Origin: Aselliscus stoliczkanus
Lineage: Eukaryota > Chordata > Mammalia > Chiroptera > Hipposideridae
DNA: 64,000 bases
Assembly: GCA_033961575.1 (NCBI GenBank)
Contig: CM066727.1
Span: 1,371,501-1,435,500, forward strand
Direction of reading: 5' to 3'
Of the stretch, positions 21,556-31,696 are shown piece after piece. Both the position numbers and the translations under genes were made by a program. The notes beneath the pieces are model-generated. The model saw nothing but the letters and a program-made list of their open reading frames with translations, made no database searches and was not told where the DNA came from. The first letter of the stretch is position 1, and each line of letters starts with the position of its first letter.

Positions 21556-23344
21556 GAAACAGGGGCACAGTTCTGATGAATATAAATCCTTGATACACAG
21601 TCGGCAGAAGAAAGTCCCCCAAGGAAGGTGAAGGAGGCTGATTGGTAAAGCTGGAGGCAGCCAGGCTGTCGGTTGTCCTAGAAGCTGAGGGACAGAATGG
21701 CTTTAAGAACACTGGAGCAATTAAGGGCGATCAATGATGATGCCGGTGAGAGCAATTTCTGTGAAATGGTGGAGACAGAGCCAGGCCGCCATTGGTTCAT
21801 AACTGTGTGAAATGAACACATGAAGACACTGAATGTTGACAATTTTTAAGAAGTTTGGTTTTAGAGAAAAAGGTAAAGACAGTTTTTGGAGCAGGAGTAG
21901 AAACTGAACATAGTTCAGAAAATGGTTTTTTTCCCCCTCCATTCTTTTCTTTCAAGAAGAGATACAATGGAGTTTGTTTAAAACCTGATTGAAAGGATCC
22001 ATATAAAGGGAGAGAGAAGAAACAGAAATGAAAGAAGAGAACAGGGCATAATAAGTTATCATCTGCCACAAAACACTCTGTATCCTACTTTCAACTAGTA
22101 TGATTGGAACTACATCTTACATAGTCAGCAAATGTAGGATTCCTAAAGGAAAAGCTGAACAATTAAATGTATTAGTCTTTTTAAAAAAATCTCATAGAAA
22201 TATTCTAAGGCATGAGAGTCAGATTTTTTTATATATAGATGCAATCACATGATACAGAAATATGAAATAAATTGTAAAATGACAATAATAGACAATTATG
22301 TTACATTGTAAGTCTTCAATGGAATAGCATTAAAAAAAGACATAGTTTGAGTTTGTAATTAAAATTTCATTACATCTGGTTGGGGAGTGAAACAGCTAAG
22401 ACATTGTAGAGCTGTGGTTTTTTTTAAATCCAAAACCTCCCAGGTATCCTCTAAATTTCCAAAGGAGATAGACTGTTTCTCAGGTAGGGAATCTAAGTTT
22501 CAGCAGGGACACTCTGACTGGGTCTGCAGCTTGCTGATAAGAAGCACAATAGGGCAGCTGCAAGTGGTTCCAGGGAATATGAATGACTTCAATTGAGCAC
22601 AATATTGAGTCTCAAAATATGTCAGCATATCATAAGAAAATTATTTTAGAATGTATAAACAGAGAATTTTAGGAACTAAGGTTTGATGTAATAGGGAAAC
22701 TAACAAAATTTGGGAATGTAGGATAAGGTTCAAGTATCTTAAAGTGGTGCCTCTATTGTCCAAATATTACCATTGTAAAATAATGAAGCAGTAATGTGAC
22801 TGTGAAACTGAAAGTGAAGTCAAGTCCTTCCTTTTTATAAAGTAAATATATTCAGTAAGGTCTATTTAACAACTTGAGGAGTTAAGTTGTTGGGGAAAAG
22901 TAAGATGTTTGGGTTAAGGAGAAGATGATGTCATTGAAACCAGTCCAGTTTTAAAATGCAATTACTCAACTAGCATATGTTATCTAATTTATTCATGGCT
23001 GCCTGGGTGGAAGTTTAAATTAAACACTTGAGCAGAATGCACTCTTGACATATTTAAATGTCCAGGATGACTAATAGTTGAGAGACACTTCAGCTAAGTC
23101 TCAGGAATTTATCCTGAATATCTACACTGCTGAAACATAAACGGGCCCAGAAATAATAGTTTTGTGAAGGCAGGTGGCTAATTACTATTTATTATCAGGA
23201 GAAAAGCTCATTTTCCCATTCTTCATATTTATATTCAAGTGTATATACATACATGAAATGATATTTTATGTTATATCTGAAACTGCTAGTTTTAAGATTT
23301 AATTTGTGAACATAGATATACAAATTTCAGTTGTTAAATGATGT
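21556..23344. other. AT-rich DNA, no gene seen
   Basis: No repeat family recognised with confidence. Short frames at 21721-21942 and 21797-22069 (minus) and 22387-22596 (plus) have no recognisable domain. Some of this may be the A-rich remains of old LINEs. Confidence 0.5.
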
Positions 23345-23811
23345 TATTGCAGGGGGTGGAGCAAGGATCTGTGAAAATTCTCTCCTTCATAAAAGATTTG
23401 AGGACACTGGCAAAGGCTGATGGAACTATTTCAGGTTTCTGAAAATTAAGCAAAAACTTGCTGTACTTGGGGATTTTTTTCCCAAAAAGAGCAGGTGAAT
23501 TTCTGTGAAAACTTGTTGGAAGCCATCAGCACCATAATGTGTGACAAGGTCTCATGGTCAGTAAGTGTCTCTTATCGGAACTCTCATGGCCTGGAGACCT
23601 TTAGTTTCCAAGGAGACTTCTCACTGTGATTATCTTAGGCAAGTGAGCTCAGGGGCTGATGTTACATCAGTTTCTCACAGGCAGGCTTTTGGTCTATGTG
23701 GCCAGGGGTCTGAGCCTCTGTTTCCAAGAGGCTTGAGTCCCCTTTTTCTCAGTCCTGGGGTCCGCAGTGGGGCTACAGCCTGGCTTGTGTTGTTTCCTTC
23801 TTGGGAAATCT

Positions 23812-23924
23812 GTTTTTTGTTTTTTTTTTTGAGGGCAGTGTCACTGGCCCTCATATGTGGGACCCGAACCGGGGCCACTGGCTTCCCAAGCCAGCGCTTA
23901 ACCACAGCACCACTTGGCCGGCCC
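23812..23924 (-). mobile_element. tRNA-derived SINE, short form
   Basis: Minus-strand copy with its poly-A tail (plus-strand T run) at 23812-23830 and head GGGGGCCGGCCAAGTGGTGC at the right end. The B-box region GGTTCGGGTCCC is present. A perfect 16-bp TSD, CCTTCTTGGGAAATCT, lies at 23796-23811 and 23925-23940, so this is a comparatively recent insertion into the older L1. Confidence 0.95.
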
Positions 23925-24152
23925 CCTTCTTGGGAAATCTTACGTGTCATTGGCCTACATAGCCATCTCTCATTGGGGTACCACAGGAACTTGCCATAAA
24001 TGCAGTGAGTGTACAGTCTCCTACAAGAACTGATGTCAAGAAAAGGCATGTGGGCTCACAGGAGTGGAGACTATAACCGACCATGAAGCTGTGTTACATA
24101 TTGGGGTGCTGACGGCTCCCAGCAAAAACTGAGCTTTGTAGCATTTTAAATA

Positions 24153-24232
24153 TTAGGTCGGTGCAAACGTAACTGCAATTTTGGCCATTATTTGTACTGG
24201 CAAAAGCCGCAATTACTTTTGCACCATCCTAA
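24153..24232. mobile_element. MADE1-like mariner MITE (80 bp)
   Basis: The element is exactly 80 bp, starting TTAGGTCGGTGCAAACGTAA and ending TTACTTTTGCACCATCCTAA. The two 38-bp arms are inverted copies matching at 29 of 38 positions. Length, ends and central GGCCATTA/TACTGGCAAAAG match MADE1, the deletion derivative of the mariner Hsmar1. It carries no coding capacity. A transcript would fold into a hairpin, as MADE1 copies do in primates where they gave rise to miR-548 genes. I have no evidence of expression. Confidence 0.85.
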
Positions 24233-24900
24233 GAGCTTTATTCCCACTCTCCACCCCTAGCAAGCTTTCTGCATTGATACTGAAATGCAGGCACCAAACT
24301 GCCTCTCAAGGAGTGAAAACAGAGTTGCAGTTCTTTCCAAGTCCCACTCTCTGAGCATTGCTATTATCTGATCTGCCTGATGGCTGCCTCAAGGTGTCCA
24401 GTACTTGACCTGACTTAGCTTCCAAACAATTGTTCCAAACAATTAGCAGAAACTGTTCAACACAGCAGCTGCCCGACCCTGAGGTGACAGTGGGGGTACC
24501 AACTCACCTAATCAGAGAACTTGAAGGAAAAGCTCAGGGATGGGGTGTCTGTGGCACTGGAAAGCTCTGGCACATTCCTGGGCATCTAGAAGGCCAGTCC
24601 ATACAAGCCACTGTGTGCATACTGAGAACTGCGCATGCCCAAGGGTGACCTGAGCGTGCCCCGACCTCTCACCTCTGGCTGAGCCTGAGGGCTGAGCAAG
24701 CCGAGGTGAAGGCCAGGATACACAGACTACCTTTTAAGACAAAGCTGCTACTACAGACCAAGATGGAGATTTTAAAATGATAAAAGAATCAATCATTCAA
24801 GTAGATATAACAAATGCATATGCACCATTGAAAGGGGAATGTATAGTTACAAACAACTATATTAAAAATAAGGAAAATATCAAATCCATAAACGAACCTT

Positions 24901-24964
24901 CCATCTTATGAAAGTAGAAAAGAAGAACCAACAAAACCAAAACAAGAAGACAGAAGGGTTAGAA
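24901..24964. other. Spacer, possibly L1-derived
   Basis: A-rich sequence continuing from the L1 ORF2 fragment. No separate feature. Confidence 0.4.
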
Positions 24965-25078
24965 GTATAAATTCTAGGCCTCCAAAGTCAGCATCTCAGG
25001 TTGGGGGTGGGCCCAATGACCTGTGTGTCACCAAGCCCTCGTGGTGATGCTGTCACCCACAAAGTGAGAAGCCTGCTT
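24965..25078 (+). mobile_element. MER5-type (hAT-Charlie) transposon fragment
   Basis: AAATTCTAGGCCTCCAAAGT, CATCTCAGGTTGGGGGTGGG, CCTGTGTGTCACCAAGCCCT, CGTGGTGATGCTG and AAGTGAGAAGCC follow the MER5A order. Terminal bases are worn, so the edges are approximate. Confidence 0.7.
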
Positions 25079-25149
25079 AAAATGACAATGCCCAGTTAAT
25101 TTTCACAGACATAACTCATTCCACCTTTATCATATAGCACTGTGAATGG

Positions 25150-25300
25150 GACAACGGTGTGTTAGAGTTTTCGATATATAAATGAGGAACTAGCTCTGCG
25201 TCTGTGTGATGTGCCCAGATGGACCAGCTGGGATTTGGGCTGAACCGGGATCCCCTGGGCCATTGTGCTCATATGAAGATGCTTCACAGCTCTCTGCCTG
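25150..25300 (+). mobile_element. MIR SINE fragment
   Basis: TATAAATGAGGAACTAGCTC, GTGTGATGTGCCCAGATGGA and CCAGCTGGGATTTGGGCTGA correspond to the MIR core (ATGAGGAAACTGAGGC, GGTCACACAGCTAG, GGGATTTGAACCCAGG) in sense order. Confidence 0.7.
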
Positions 25301-25589
25301 GCTGTGGTGCAGACCCTGCGCCACCCAGAATCCCACATGTCCTGGGTCATTCTGTTAATTCTGTATGCATGAGTTTTAGTCTAACAAGTTTGTTTTCTCA
25401 GAAAAGGAATAGATAAATGGCAAATTCATAGATACCAGGAAGATATTAAATTACTACATTGGAGATATTGAATTTTGATTAGAAACTGCAAACCTTCCTA
25501 AATAATTTCTTATTATTACTTTTCCTTGTGGTTGTATGTATTAGCATAGCAGTTAAAAAAAATGCAACGCTCACTCAGTTACTTAAAAA

Positions 25590-25925
25590 ACACAGATTTT
25601 TTTTTTTCCTCTCAAGGCAGGGTCCAGAAAAGGTATTCAGGTTATAGATTTATTCTCTGGGTTCAAGGCAATTTCCCTAAAAACACTCAGCAATCACCAG
25701 CCAATAGAAAGAGGAAGAGGCAGTTCACACATGTACACTCTACTAGTGGCCTCGTCCAGGAACAGTGGTCATATCCATTCTGCTCCAGTTCCATTGATAA
25801 GAACCTTGTCATGTGGGCACTTGCAGTTGCCACACAGACTATGAAATGTGGGTGTGTCTTTAGCTCGAACTTAGAGGGGTGGATGCGAGTGGAAAAGCAG
25901 CAGTCTAACACAGCTTGCATTTCTA
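25590..25925. mobile_element. Unassigned interspersed repeat
   Basis: ATTCTGCTCCAGTTCCATTG, CTTGTCATGTGGGCACTTGC and GAAATGTGGGTGTGTCTTTA read like a common old mammalian repeat, but I cannot assign the family. The frame at 25562-25930 spans it and is not supported as a gene. Confidence 0.35.
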
Positions 25926-26929
25926 GTTAAAAGGAATTGTCTCAGTGCAGTTCCATATGTGCCTCTTTTTCCATCAATACCAATAGAAGTCAGTGTTTGG
26001 ACTGTGTACTACCTCACAGCTACCTTTCCAGGATTCAAGGGATGGGCAACAATCATAAGTTCTGAGTTCCAAAGAACAAGAGAAGTCCTTTAATGCATCT
26101 GCCTCATCACAGGTGCAAATGCTCACTGACAAATGGGAGGGAACATGGATGCAGCCTAGTCACGTGACAGCAGGGGCAGGCTCACGTCTCTGTCGCCTGC
26201 CTTCCAGGACTGTGTTTTTCCTGCTGCCCACGTTGCCATTTCAGAACTAAGGCTTTGAATGTTCAGAAATAGTCTACGGAATGTTTTCTTTTGTGGGATG
26301 AGAGCAACTAAGGGAAGTAATTGAAAAACACAGTGTATGATGGGGATTAAAGGCCACCGATTTCAGAAAATAAAATAGAACGTGTGGTTTAATATACTCT
26401 GAAGTTCAGATATAAGCCCCTTTGAAGCAACTCTCAGACCCAGTACATTTTCAAGGAAAAGTTCACAATGCCTGTTGAATAGGTCACTTGTACAATGTTT
26501 GCATCATTTTGGCTAAATTGAGAAGGAATTTTTTAGCAGTGACACTGTACCTCACAGTTTCATGTGCTCATAGAATTAGGTACAACGTGTGGTAACTAAT
26601 AGAAACTATCATTTCTATGTTGGTTTTTCCCTTTTACTGTTTGCCCAAAACGCTACTTTTTGTGACAGAAACATTGCCATCTATCTAGTCCAAAGCTCCA
26701 CGATCTTTCTACTGGATTTTTAGCAGCTGTTCCCTCACTGGTCTTGCTTTTCCTTTGCTTTCTGTGGTCTGTTCTCCCAGCCGTTGTGATTGGATAAACA
26801 AGGAAATCCAGTGATGTACTTGTATACGCCCCCTCTGCTTGAAACCCTCCTGCACCTTTCACTCCGTCTGGGAAAGGAAGTAGGTTATTGTCTTACTCAG
26901 CTTTGTCACCTTAGCGTCCCACCCACAAT
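25926..26929. other. Unique DNA, no gene seen
   Basis: No repeat recognised, except perhaps a LINE 3' fragment beginning near 26800. No gene signals. Confidence 0.45.
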
Positions 26930-27392
26930 AACGGACATGTATCCACACAAGGGCAGGTCCGTGAATGTTTACAGCAACCTTAGGATTAAAGCTCCAAAAT
27001 GGAAACAACCCAAACACCCATGAACTGGTGAAGAGAGAAGAAACGTGATGGCCTATTCATAAAACGTACTATGACTCAGCAATAAAAATCAACTGTGATT
27101 CATGCTACAACCAAGTGCCTCAAAAACATCTCTCTGGGTGAAAGAAAGCAGACACAGCATATGATTCAAGTTACATGAAGTTCTGAAAAAGCAAAGCTAT
27201 AACCACAAAGAACAGATAAGAGGTTTCAAGGGGGCAGGGGTGGGGGTGGGGGTGAGGAGGTGGAAGAGGTACAGGGAGGAACATTTTCGGGTCACAGATC
27301 TTCCAAATGTTATTTAGCCATATTTACATATCTGCGTACGTTTACAAACTCATTGCACTTCAAATGGTTAGTTTTGTTGTATTATACATCAC
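26930..27392 (+). mobile_element. L1 3' end, sense
   Basis: AAATGGAAACAACCCAAACA, ACTATGACTCAGCAATAAAA, CAAAAACATCTCTCTGGGTG and AAAGAAAGCAGACACAGCAT are the end of L1 ORF2. They are followed by the GGCAGGGGTGGGGGTGGGGG part of the 3'UTR and TTGTTGTATTATACATCAC. The sense L1 text is then interrupted by a retroviral LTR. Confidence 0.8.
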
Positions 27393-27960
27393 TGAAGGTA
27401 GTCAAAGAGGAACCCCCTCCCGAGCGCCCCTCCTCCCTGGTGCCAGACCCCCTGCATGGCACATGCTGTAAGAGCCCCGTCTCAGTCACCTCATTTTCTC
27501 TTGTAGAAACAACCTGTGCCCTTTGTTCATTGGCAGACTGCAGTTATCTCCCCAATTCTTTTCGTTCCGTCCACTCTTCAGTACCTGTTAGAAAAGGTCC
27601 TAGTCTTTTCTGTCAAAGACAGCCAAGTTTAAAAATATACTTCCTCTTTCTCACTGTTGTCCAGTAACTCCAGTTAAAATATACTTTCTCACTATTATCT
27701 AACAGTTTCTCAGTTTCAAGCTTGCCTAATCTTATAACTAGGCTGATCTTGCTTTTCTATTAGCCGATCAGCTTAGACTGTAAGGTCATGCTCTGGCCAA
27801 TAGAGTGTGACATAGTGGAGCCTACGTTAGGGATAAAAGCTGAGGGGCCCTCCTGCCCAGTGTGCTTGCTAGACTGGCTTATGGTGGCTCTGACCCGTCT
27901 GCAGAAGTAAAGCTTGCCTTGCCGAGTTACTTTCGACCTCATGTGTCTTTATTTGCAACA
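27393..27960 (+). mobile_element. Probable solo LTR of a gammaretrovirus-like endogenous retrovirus
   Basis: The segment has LTR architecture: a GGGATAAAAGCTGAGGGGCC TATA-type region at about 27831-27850, AAGTAAAGCTTGCCTTG (a variant poly-A signal) near 27906, and a U5-like end TGTCTTTATTTGCAACA at 27944-27960, closing in CA. The left edge is uncertain: TGAAGG at 27393, or a TGTAAGAGCC start near 27467 giving about 494 bp, close to a typical ERV1 LTR. I find no primer-binding site or gag/pol text after 27960, so it looks like a solo LTR. I could not find a matching TSD. Confidence 0.65.
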
Positions 27961-27999
27961 TGGCTAAAATCGATTCCCAACATACCTAGCAGAAACTAT

Positions 28000-28345
28000 G
28001 GTCCCTCTCCGACTTCACATACACAGCTTACCCTTGGATGAGACACGTTCCTCTGGGAGCGTCCAGGCAACAGCACGGCTGAATCTCTGCTATCCTGAGA
28101 AGCTGGACACCGAAGGACATGTATGGCGGGCCTGAACGTGGTGGCATTCTGGACAAGACAAAGGACAGGGGTGGCAGTCAGAGCAGGGACCGCCAGGGGC
28201 GGGGCTGAGGGGAGAGGGTGGCTCCAAGGGGACACACAGGGACATTTGTGTGTTGGTGTTTATCGGACTACTTATATTTGTCAAAACTTATCAAGATTTA
28301 CGGCTGTAAAAGGTGAATTTTACTTCATGTAACATCTACCTCAAG
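28000..28345 (+). mobile_element. L1 3'UTR fragment, sense
   Basis: ATATTTGTCAAAACTTATCA, then AAAAGGTGAATTTTACTTCA and TGTAACATCTACCTCAA at about 28275-28343, are the standard end of an older L1 3'UTR. GGGGCTGAGGGGAGAGGGTG precedes them. It may be a second L1 or the distal part of the one interrupted by the LTR. Confidence 0.65.
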
Positions 28346-29974
28346 GAGTCCTACTTAAACATGTAGGATTTTAATCATCCTTAAAGTGCACGACCTTGAA
28401 ATGACCTTCACCTGCATACATTTCACAAGAGTCAAGGCGGTCACTACAGCAAGCGTCACTTGCTTGCTGCCTGGGTCTAAAATGATGGAGGGTGCAGGGC
28501 TGGGCTGTCCTGCGGAGGCCTCATCTGCAGACGTCTCCTCTGCCCTGCGTCCTGAGGCACGTCCCTCGCAGTGGTCGCTTCGGGCCGCTGGCATCAGCAC
28601 ATGGGGAGGCTCCCGTGAAAACGCCGCTCCCAAATCTCTGATGGGCGTTGGAGCGCTGGGCGTTACACCAGCATCCCCGGTTGCTGGAGGACCATTGACA
28701 TTTGAAGACCACTGAGCAGGGAAGGACAGTAAGTCCTCCTCCGCTCGCATCCTTTGGTGAGCGCATGACATGGTGGCTGACAGGAGGGCAGAATGGTGCG
28801 GACACTACGAGTCAGCTTCTGTGCGCTGCCGGCCGGCTGTTCTGACGCTGGTCAGCCATGTGGCCTCAGCTCGCTGACCTGTCGTCTCTGCATGGCGTCA
28901 CTGCCATTTCTGAGGGCCAGAGGGGGGTGCTGCGAACATCCCTAAGAGCGCTTGCGACTCTATTATGTCCATGCTTGTGAGTCAAAAAATATCTACTAAC
29001 TCTGAAAGCTAAGTCACACATGGATTTTACTGTGATTTTCTGTAGTAAATGAAAAATGAAATAAAAGAAAAACTGTCATTACATCAATACATGAAGTCAA
29101 TGTTGAAATAAGAACAGTAGCCGCAGTCCTCTTTACACTCTACGTTTTTGGGGTTTTCTTGTTTGTTTTTGGTTTAAATCATCTCAATTATTATTGACAC
29201 TCTTGTTAAAAATTGCTCTTAGGGGTAATCAAATATTCTTAATTTGAATTTATTTTTAAAATTTCATTTTGGAAGGTGACATTTCAGAGGGTTGATAAAT
29301 CTGAAAATTATTTAAATGTCCTCTATGATTTAAGTGCATTACAGGTTAACCTGAAGAAGTGCTATCTAGGGGCCACTTGCCTAAAATGCAGATGAACTGC
29401 AGGAAAAAACAACGATCTAGACAAGAGCTGTTTTCCCATGAAATCGTAACAATTTTGAGGAGGAGTTCAGCTCGTCACGTTGTTTCTTTCAGTGTTAATT
29501 TGTCTGTTGTATTTTGCAATCGACTAAAAAAGCTACACACAGCTAACTTTATCCTTATATCTCATATCAAAATTTCAGCATTTGTTTCCTACAAAATTTA
29601 ATGGGCTCAGTCATTGAAAATTTGGTTTTACTGTGTTCTGTAAAGGTCTTTTCCGTCCAGTTCGGCCCCTCCCCACGGATCAGGATGAACTTCCCAGAAT
29701 GTTTATTTTGTTTGCCAGATGGTCGGGCGGGTCCTCACCTGGCTTCAGTCGGGCTGCTTTCCTGCCCGGCCCCTCCCATCTGCAGACACAGACGCAAGTG
29801 GGACTGAACTGAATATGTCCTGTTGAACATCTGTCTTCAACTCTGGCTTTGAGCAGATTCTGTTAGTGCCCACACGGAAATTTTGTTTAACCTGTACAGG
29901 GGACAGACATGAAATTATTTACCCCATTCTGTTTCTCTCACAAAAGGCAATGTTTTATCTTTGCAGTAAAATAC
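28346..29974. other. Unique DNA, GC-richer at 28450-28900, no gene seen
   Basis: Overlapping frames on both strands at 28355-28805 fall in a moderately CpG-containing patch and have no recognisable domain. From 29000 it is AT-rich. No gene supported. Confidence 0.5.
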
Positions 29975-30142
29975 GCAGGTATCCCTGCTTTTGGAAAGTT
30001 CATGTTACATGACTTCGTTTTGACCTTGGTTGGGATTAGAGGTATGTGAAGAGCCGAATCAGGTTATACGTGGATTGGCGAGTGTGCGGAGGGGCAGGGG
30101 TTGTCGGTGTCCCTAATTTCCGAGTTGTTTAGGGTCAACTGT
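29975..30142 (+). mobile_element. Tigger-type transposon right end
   Basis: TTATACGTGGATTGGCGAGT, GCGGAGGGGCAGGGGTTGTC, GGTGTCCCTAATTTCC and TTTAGGGTCAACTGTAT at 30062-30142 are the right end of the same family as the element nested at 6145-6652. The left half is degraded. Confidence 0.75.
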
Positions 30143-30234
30143 ATTTTAAAAACCTGAAAGAGGTGTACCCCCTTTGATCTAGCAAATCCTTTCAAAACTT
30201 TTATTAAATTTTATTCAAAAACTTGAAAGATTTT

Positions 30235-30700
30235 ATTATGGAGGGAAAATATAGTATATACATATATTCACAGTCGATTCTTAGTATTTGTGGTTATATT
30301 CCGTAAAGTTATCAGAAACACTGAATGAGTGAGTGCGAACTGATGCTCCTAGGGGCATTGATTAGAATGTGGTTTGGTTCCTGTGAGCCTCTGTTCACAG
30401 TATTTTTATCACATAATCAATATATGATTTTGCTTTATGTGTATGTCCATTATTTGATATGTATTGTTGATTTATAAACATTGAGCTCACGGCTAATACC
30501 CTGTAACTTATGCCTGAACACAGCTTATCTATCTGTGAGGTACGTTACAGCCTCTTGCATGTAGGGACCCCAGACAGCACGTCAGCACAAGGCTCAGGGT
30601 CACTGGAAACAGTGAAATTGCCAAGAAAAGGCACAAAACTTAGAAAACACTTAGAGAGTTTGTTGACCCAATAAGACCATAAAACTAGGTTCATTCCTAG
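30235..30700 (+). mobile_element. DNA transposon remnant, family uncertain
   Basis: CACAGTCGATTCTTAGTATT, GGTTATATTCCGTAAAGTTA, TGATGCTCCTAGGGGCATTG, GGTTCCTGTGAGCCTCTGTT, TGAGCTCACGGCTAATACCC and TATGCCTGAACACAGCTTAT are in the order of a non-autonomous transposon I know from human DNA. I cannot decide between Tigger- and Charlie-like groups. Confidence 0.6.
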
Positions 30701-31591
30701 GAGATCTCATTTATTCTCTCCTATCTGACACTCAGAGAGATTAGAAATATTGTGCAAACAGCCAAATAGCAGAATCAGCAGCAAGTCCAGAGCGCCTGGC
30801 TGTGAAGTCTCCACCTTGAAACCTTGGGGCAAGTAGAAACCTGATCCTGTGACCGTCATGCAGAAGAAAACACAAACGAATGAAACCCACTTGCTAAAAG
30901 GAAATTATATGAAATGCTATATAGAATACCAACGTATCTGTACCTGAAACATATCAGCAAGGAAACGGGCACATCTGTCTAAATGTTTCAATCTTTGAAA
31001 TGTTGTGCATCGAGACAATTCCATCCACAGTTTTTTAGGCTCCGAAAATTTACCTAAGACTTAGGTGGACTGTTTGGATTAGGGTGTGCTCAGTTATCTA
31101 GGATATTACAGGGTCCTTAGATATGTATTTCACTCATTGTCCCTTCTTGGATGTGACTGCCATTGACCGTATTGATTAGAATATCCCTGCCCCTGGCATC
31201 TCCTCCAGGGATTCTGCTCTCTTATATTCTTTAAAGTTCATTAACGTTCACAGAATGGCATCACTTGTACTCAGTGCCATCTGGCCTGTAGACAGGGGAG
31301 TGTGATGCCTGCTTCCCTGCGGCGGGGGGCACAGGCACCGCTCCAGGCTGGGTGGTGGGAGGCCGCCTCCCTCCCACGCGAGGGCAGGGCTGGTCCACAT
31401 TCACACCTTCTCCTTCATCACGGCATTCATCAAGTTCATTAATGTGTGTGCATTTCTCGTCTTTTCTTATCTAGAAAATGTGAATATCTTTAAACACCCA
31501 ACTGGTTAGCTAAGTGGTAACAAATCAAAACAATGAAGTCAGTGCATCAAGATGTATAATGAGAAAATTCAGGTCAGAAAACGGCAAGGAT
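30701..31591. other. Unique DNA, no gene seen
   Basis: No repeat identified with confidence. A G-rich GCGGCGGGGGGCACAGGC stretch lies near 31319. The left TSD of the following SINE is at 31580-31591. Confidence 0.5.
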
Positions 31592-31696
31592 GGGCCGGCC
31601 GAGTGGCGCGGTGGTTAAACGCTGGCGTGGGACACCAGTGGCCCTGGTCCAGGTCCCACATATGAGGCCCAGTGACACTGCCCTCAGAAAAAAACA
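31592..31696 (+). mobile_element. tRNA-derived SINE, short form
   Basis: Head GGGCCGGCCGAGTGGCGCGG, then CACATATGAGGCCCAGTGAC, CCCTC and a short impure A tail. The B box is altered (GGTCCAGGTCCC). Probable TSD: AACGGCAAGGAT at 31580-31591 and AACGGGAAGGTA at 31697-31708 (10 of 12). Confidence 0.88.

Larger units (their letters stand above)
23345..24900 (+). mobile_element. L1 5'UTR joined to ORF2 start, sense
   Basis: The text from 23345 (GTGAAAATTCTCTCCTTCAT, ACTTGTTGGAAGCCATCAGC, GTCTGAGCCTCTGTTTCCAA, AACTGCCTCTCAAGGAGTGA, ACTGCGCATGCCCAAGGGTG) follows the long 5'UTR of an old L1 family in order. At about 24750-24860 it becomes early ORF2 (AAAAGAATCAATCATTCAAG, AGATATAACAAATGCATATG). ORF1 appears to be missing. 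Two later elements interrupt it: a SINE at 23812-23924 and an 80-bp mariner MITE at 24153-24232. Confidence 0.65.

Noticed and set aside
21107..21712. Frames of 144 to 179 codons rich in E-R-D-T or S-L-V
   Set aside because: They are translations of the AG/ACAG microsatellite.
27961..28000. Retroviral primer-binding site after the LTR
   Set aside because: The bases after the U5 end do not match a tRNA 3' end that I recognise, so I call a solo LTR instead of a provirus.
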